Origin: Candidatus Methylomirabilota bacterium
Lineage (GTDB): Bacteria > Methylomirabilota > Methylomirabilia > Methylomirabilales > 2-02-FULL-66-22
Assembly: GCA_016209725.1 (NCBI GenBank)
Contig: JACQVO010000251.1
Span: 1-8,923, forward strand
DNA length: 8,923 nt
Reading direction: 5' to 3'
The notes under the pieces were generated by a model that was not told the origin of the DNA, made no database searches, and worked only from the letters and a program-made list of their open reading frames with translations. A program made the position numbers and the translations under genes. Below, in pieces: positions 6,398 through 8,923 of this stretch; position 1 is the first letter of the stretch; the number at the start of each line of letters is the position of its first letter.

Positions 6398-6464
6398 CGT
6401 TCGCCCTGAGCCGTTCGGGCTTCGACACGCTCAGCCCGAACGGTCGAAGGGCTCACCACGAACG
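6398..6464. repeat. Palindromic CGTTCG repeat between hemC and cobA-hemD
   Basis: Outer arms CGTTCG (6398-6403) and CGAACG (6459-6464) enclose an 11-bp perfect inverted repeat, CCGTTCGGGCT (6411-6421) and AGCCCGAACGG (6433-6443). A GAGCC/GGCTC pair (6408-6412, 6450-6454) nests between them. The wording, with TCGA plus GGGCTCACCACGAACGG, is like a widespread class of intergenic palindromes I recall from many GC-rich genomes. It fills much of the 183-bp gap. It could act as a transcript end or attenuator, but it has no T-tract. Confidence 0.75.
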
Positions 6465-6544
6465 GCATTGCAGTCCGAACAATACGTGACCGAAATTGCG
6501 ACCGAGAGTAGCAAGTCAGGGAACCGCGGCGAAAGGTGGGACGC

Positions 6545-8083
6545 GTGAGTGAGGCTGCCGGCAAGGTCTATCTGATCGGGGCGGGACCGGGGGACCCGGG
6601 GCTGTTCACGCTCAAGGGGAAACGCTGCCTGGGAGAGGCGGACGTGGTCGTGTACGACTACCTCGCCAATCCCCGGCTGCTCCGCTACGCGAAGCCCGGC
6701 GCCGAGCTGATCTACGTCGGCAAGCAGGCGGGCACGCATACCCTCCCCCAAGAGGAGATCGGCCGCCTCCTGGTGGCGCGGGCCCGGGAGGGGAAGGCCG
6801 TCGCCCGGCTCAAGGGGGGCGATCCGTTCATCTTCGGTCGCGGGGGCGAGGAGGCCGAGGAACTGGCGGCCGCCCGCATCCCCTTCGAGGTCGTGCCCGG
6901 CGTGACCGCCGCCGTGGCGGCGCCCGCCTACGCCGGTATTCCCCTCACACACCGGGATTTCACCTCGACGGTGGCCTTCGTCACGGGGCACGAGGACCCC
7001 ACCAAGGACGAGACCGGCATCGCCTGGGACAAGATCGCCACGGGGATCGGGACGCTGGTGTTCTTCATGGGGATCGGCCAACTCCCCGAGATCGTGGAGA
7101 AGCTCGTGCGGCACGGCCGGGCGCCGGCCACGCCGGCCGCCGTGGTCCGCTGGGGGACGCGGGCCGAGCAGGAGGTGGTGACAGGGACCCTGGAAAACCT
7201 GGCGGAAAAATGCCAGGGGATGAAGCCGCCCGCCCTCATCGTGGTCGGCGAGGTGGTGGCCCTGCGGGAAAAGCTCCGCTGGTTCGAGACGTTGCCCCTC
7301 TCCGGGAGGCGGATCCTGATCACGAGGGCGCGAGAGCAGGCCAGCGGCTTCGCGGCCGTTCTGGAGGCGGCCGGGGCGGAGGTCGTGGAGTTTCCCACCA
7401 TCGGCATCGCCCCGCCGGAGAGTTGGGCGCCCCTGGATGCGGCCGTCGCACGGCTGCGGGAGTACCAGTGGGTCATCTTCACCAGCAGGAACGGCGTGCG
7501 GTTCTTCTGGGAGCGGCTCCAGGCGGCGGGGCGGGACATCCGCGACCTCGCCGGCATCACGGTCTGCGCCATCGGGCCGGCCACGGCTGCCGCCCTCCTG
7601 TCGGTGGGCATCCGGGCCGACCTCGTCCCGACCGAGTTCAAGGCCGAGGCCCTGATCGAGGCCATCCAGGCGGTCTTCGGCGCCGGGGCCATTGCCGGCT
7701 CCCGGGTCCTTCTGGCTCGCGCGGCCGAGGCGCGCGAGGTCATCCCGGAGGAACTCGGGCGACGCGGTGCGCAGGTGGATGTCGTGGCGGCCTATCGGAC
7801 GATCCGGAGCGCTTCCGACGCCGATGCGGTCCGGGCCATGCTCCGGGAGGGGAAGATCCACGCCGTCACGTTCACCAGTTCCTCGACGGTGAAGCACTTC
7901 CTTGACCTGGTGGGCGGGGAGGCTGAAGTGCTCCTGAGGGGCGTGGTGGTCGCCAGCATCGGGCCGATTACGGCCCAGACCGCCGCCCAGCACGGAATCG
8001 TCAGCCACATCGTGCCCGAAAACTACACGATCCCGGCCCTGGCTGAAGCGCTCGTAGGACATTTCCGGGCGGCACGCCCCTGA
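6545..8083 (+). CDS. cobA-hemD: Fused uroporphyrinogen-III C-methyltransferase / uroporphyrinogen-III synthase
   Basis: This two-domain, 512-residue enzyme closes hydroxymethylbilane to uroporphyrinogen III (HemD half) and methylates it twice with SAM to precorrin-2 (CobA/SUMT half). The SUMT half (about 7-245) shows YLIGAGPGDPGL (9-20), LKGGDPFIFGRGGEEAEE (89-106), VPGVTAAVAAPAYAGIPLTHR (117-137) and FVTGHE (145-150). The HemD half (about 253-508) shows RRILITRA (255-262), IFTSRNGV (311-318), AIGPATA (342-348), VAAYRT (414-419), FTSSSTV (443-449) and SIGPITAQTAAQHG (471-484). GTG 6545 is chosen because AAAGG (6532-6536) lies 8 nt upstream; GTG 6536 is possible. Its CobA product feeds the Met8-type enzyme at 2496, and its HemD substrate comes from HemC. 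The fusion order is the usual one, as in many Nitrospirota, Firmicutes and former Deltaproteobacteria. Confidence 0.95.
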   Translation: MSEAAGKVYLIGAGPGDPGLFTLKGKRCLGEADVVVYDYLANPRLLRYAKPGAELIYVGKQAGTHTLPQEEIGRLLVARAREGKAVARLKGGDPFIFGRGGEEAEELAAARIPFEVVPGVTAAVAAPAYAGIPLTHRDFTSTVAFVTGHEDPTKDETGIAWDKIATGIGTLVFFMGIGQLPEIVEKLVRHGRAPATPAAVVRWGTRAEQEVVTGTLENLAEKCQGMKPPALIVVGEVVALREKLRWFETLPLSGRRILITRAREQASGFAAVLEAAGAEVVEFPTIGIAPPESWAPLDAAVARLREYQWVIFTSRNGVRFFWERLQAAGRDIRDLAGITVCAIGPATAAALLSVGIRADLVPTEFKAEALIEAIQAVFGAGAIAGSRVLLARAAEAREVIPEELGRRGAQVDVVAAYRTIRSASDADAVRAMLREGKIHAVTFTSSSTVKHFLDLVGGEAEVLLRGVVVASIGPITAQTAAQHGIVSHIVPENYTIPALAEALVGHFRAARP

Positions 8084-8122
8084 CCGGTTTGTCCCTCCCG
8101 GATCGCTCCACGCCCTTTTCCC

Positions 8123-8152
8123 TTGACAAGTATTGATTTTTGCAAGTATTTC
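8123..8152 (+). promoter_or_regulatory. Promoter-like sequence for the DegT-family gene, with a direct repeat
   Basis: TTGACA (8123-8128) is a perfect -35 box, and TATTTC (8147-8152) is a weak -10 box after an 18-bp spacer. The stretch is AT-rich amid GC-rich DNA. The 8-mer CAAGTATT occurs twice, 8127-8134 and 8143-8150, a 16-bp period that overlaps both boxes and could be a regulator site. It implies that the DegT-family gene is transcribed separately from the heme genes. Confidence 0.5.
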
Positions 8153-8267
8153 TGGGCCCCGAGGACGGTGCGGACCGGTGCTGCGGGCCCCCCGGCGCCG
8201 GCCTCTGTCTGTGGAACAGAATCTGCACACTTCGAATTGCTCCTGCAGGGGGGAAAGGGACGCAATC

Positions 8268-8923
8268 GTGGCGGTTCCGATTCTGAATTTGAAGACGCAA
8301 TACGAGCGGATGCGACAGGCGATTGACGGCGCGATCCAGGAGGTTCTGGAGAGCGGGCGGTTTGTCCTGGGGGCCAACGTTCGGGCGCTGGAGGAGGAGT
8401 TGGCGGCGTTCCTCGGGGTGGCGCGAGCCGTCGGCCTCGCCTCGGGAACGGACGCCTTACACCTGGCACTTCGTGCGTGCGGCATCGGCGCCGGAGATCT
8501 CGTGCTCACCTCGCCCTTCACCTTCGTGGCCACGGCAACGGCCATCTCGTACACCGGGGCCCGGCCGGTCTTCGCGGACATCGACCCCCGACGGTTCAGC
8601 CTGGATCCGGATCGGGCGGCCGAATATCTCGCCGGCAGTGGCGTCGGCCCCCGGCCCGAGGGACGCGTGATCGCCCTGCTGCCCGTGCACCTGTACGGGC
8701 TGCCGGCCGACATGGAACCCCTCCTGGCCCTCGCCCGGCAGCACCGGCTCCGCGTGGTGGAGGACGCGGCACAAGCCGTTGGGTCGCAGTACCGCGGCCG
8801 CCCGGCGGGCAGCCTGGGGGATGTGGGATGCTTCAGCTTCTACCCCACCATGAACCTCGGCGCCTTCGGCGATGGCGGGCTGGCGACGACGAATGATCCC
8901 GTTCTGGAGGAGCGGATCCGCCG
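8268..8923 (+). CDS. DegT/DnrJ/EryC1-family aminotransferase-like protein, partial, lacking the PLP lysine
   Basis: This is the first 218 codons of a fold-type I PLP protein of the sugar-aminotransferase family; the C-terminus lies beyond the window. GTG 8268 follows AGGGA (8256-8260) at 7 nt. Family signatures are LESGRFVLGANVRALEEE (27-44), SGTDALHLAL (59-68), PFTFVATATAISYTGARPVF (83-102), LLPVHLYGLPADM (137-149), VVEDAAQAVGSQYRGR (163-178) with the ring-nitrogen Asp166, and CFSFYPTMNLGAFGDGG (188-204). In active members the last motif is FSFYPTKNLG, where Lys forms the PLP aldimine. Here codon 195 (8850-8852) is ATG, giving Met. All neighbouring residues are kept, so it is either a recently inactivated or non-catalytic member, an atypical enzyme, or a base error (AAG to ATG). 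Family members usually make amino sugars for lipopolysaccharide or glycans. Confidence 0.92.
   Translation, partial: MAVPILNLKTQYERMRQAIDGAIQEVLESGRFVLGANVRALEEELAAFLGVARAVGLASGTDALHLALRACGIGAGDLVLTSPFTFVATATAISYTGARPVFADIDPRRFSLDPDRAAEYLAGSGVGPRPEGRVIALLPVHLYGLPADMEPLLALARQHRLRVVEDAAQAVGSQYRGRPAGSLGDVGCFSFYPTMNLGAFGDGGLATTNDPVLEERIR

Noticed and set aside
5341..6464. CRISPR array
   Set aside because: The repeats are short, differ from each other and have no regular unique spacers; no cas genes are present.
6431..8713. 760-residue open frame on the minus strand
   Set aside because: It lies opposite cobA-hemD and the DegT gene, both with full family motifs. The long antisense frame reflects GC-rich codon bias, and its translation has no recognisable domain.

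Overview
The window is a GC-rich bacterial chromosomal segment. Every confident gene lies on the + strand, and GTG or TTG starts are frequent. It looks like housekeeping chromosome from a deep-branching, environmental Gram-negative lineage. The gene style, with a CcsA/HemX-like protein next to hemA, a fused cobA-hemD and a stand-alone Met8-type protein, recalls Methylomirabilota (NC10), Rokubacteria, Nitrospirota or former Deltaproteobacteria. That placement is an inference and cannot be settled from this sequence alone.

Layout. Positions 1-281 are a leader with a near-perfect 30-bp palindrome and a very good sigma70 promoter (TTGACA-N17-TACACT) for glyA (282-1532, serine hydroxymethyltransferase). 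nrdR (1666-2136, repressor of ribonucleotide reductase genes) follows. A 359-bp gap then holds a GC-rich hairpin and a composite palindromic repeat. Next comes a tetrapyrrole block: a Met8/CysG-N type precorrin-2 dehydrogenase (2496-3200), a CcsA/HemX-family membrane protein (3208-4023), hemA (4045-5322), hemC (about 5348-6361) and a cobA-hemD fusion (6545-8083). After a new promoter-like sequence, a DegT/DnrJ/EryC1 sugar-aminotransferase-family gene (8268 onward) runs off the right edge.

How the genes work together. HemA makes glutamate-1-semialdehyde from glutamyl-tRNA. HemC makes hydroxymethylbilane, and the HemD half of the fusion closes it to uroporphyrinogen III. The CobA half methylates that to precorrin-2, which the Met8-type protein oxidises to sirohydrochlorin and may chelate with iron to give siroheme. 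HemL and HemB are not in the window. The CcsA/HemX-like protein is either a cytochrome c heme-handling protein or a HemA regulator.

Most unusual points. (1) The DegT-family protein has Met where the PLP-binding Lys should be. (2) hemC carries a 14-bp-period repeat in frame inside its coding region, and its start lies in a second, unrelated palindromic repeat. (3) At least five different short repeat or palindrome types sit at the gene junctions of these 9 kb. (4) The CcsA-like protein has lost the tryptophan-rich WWD motif. I found no dedicated defence, CRISPR, phage or otherwise wholly new gene system.
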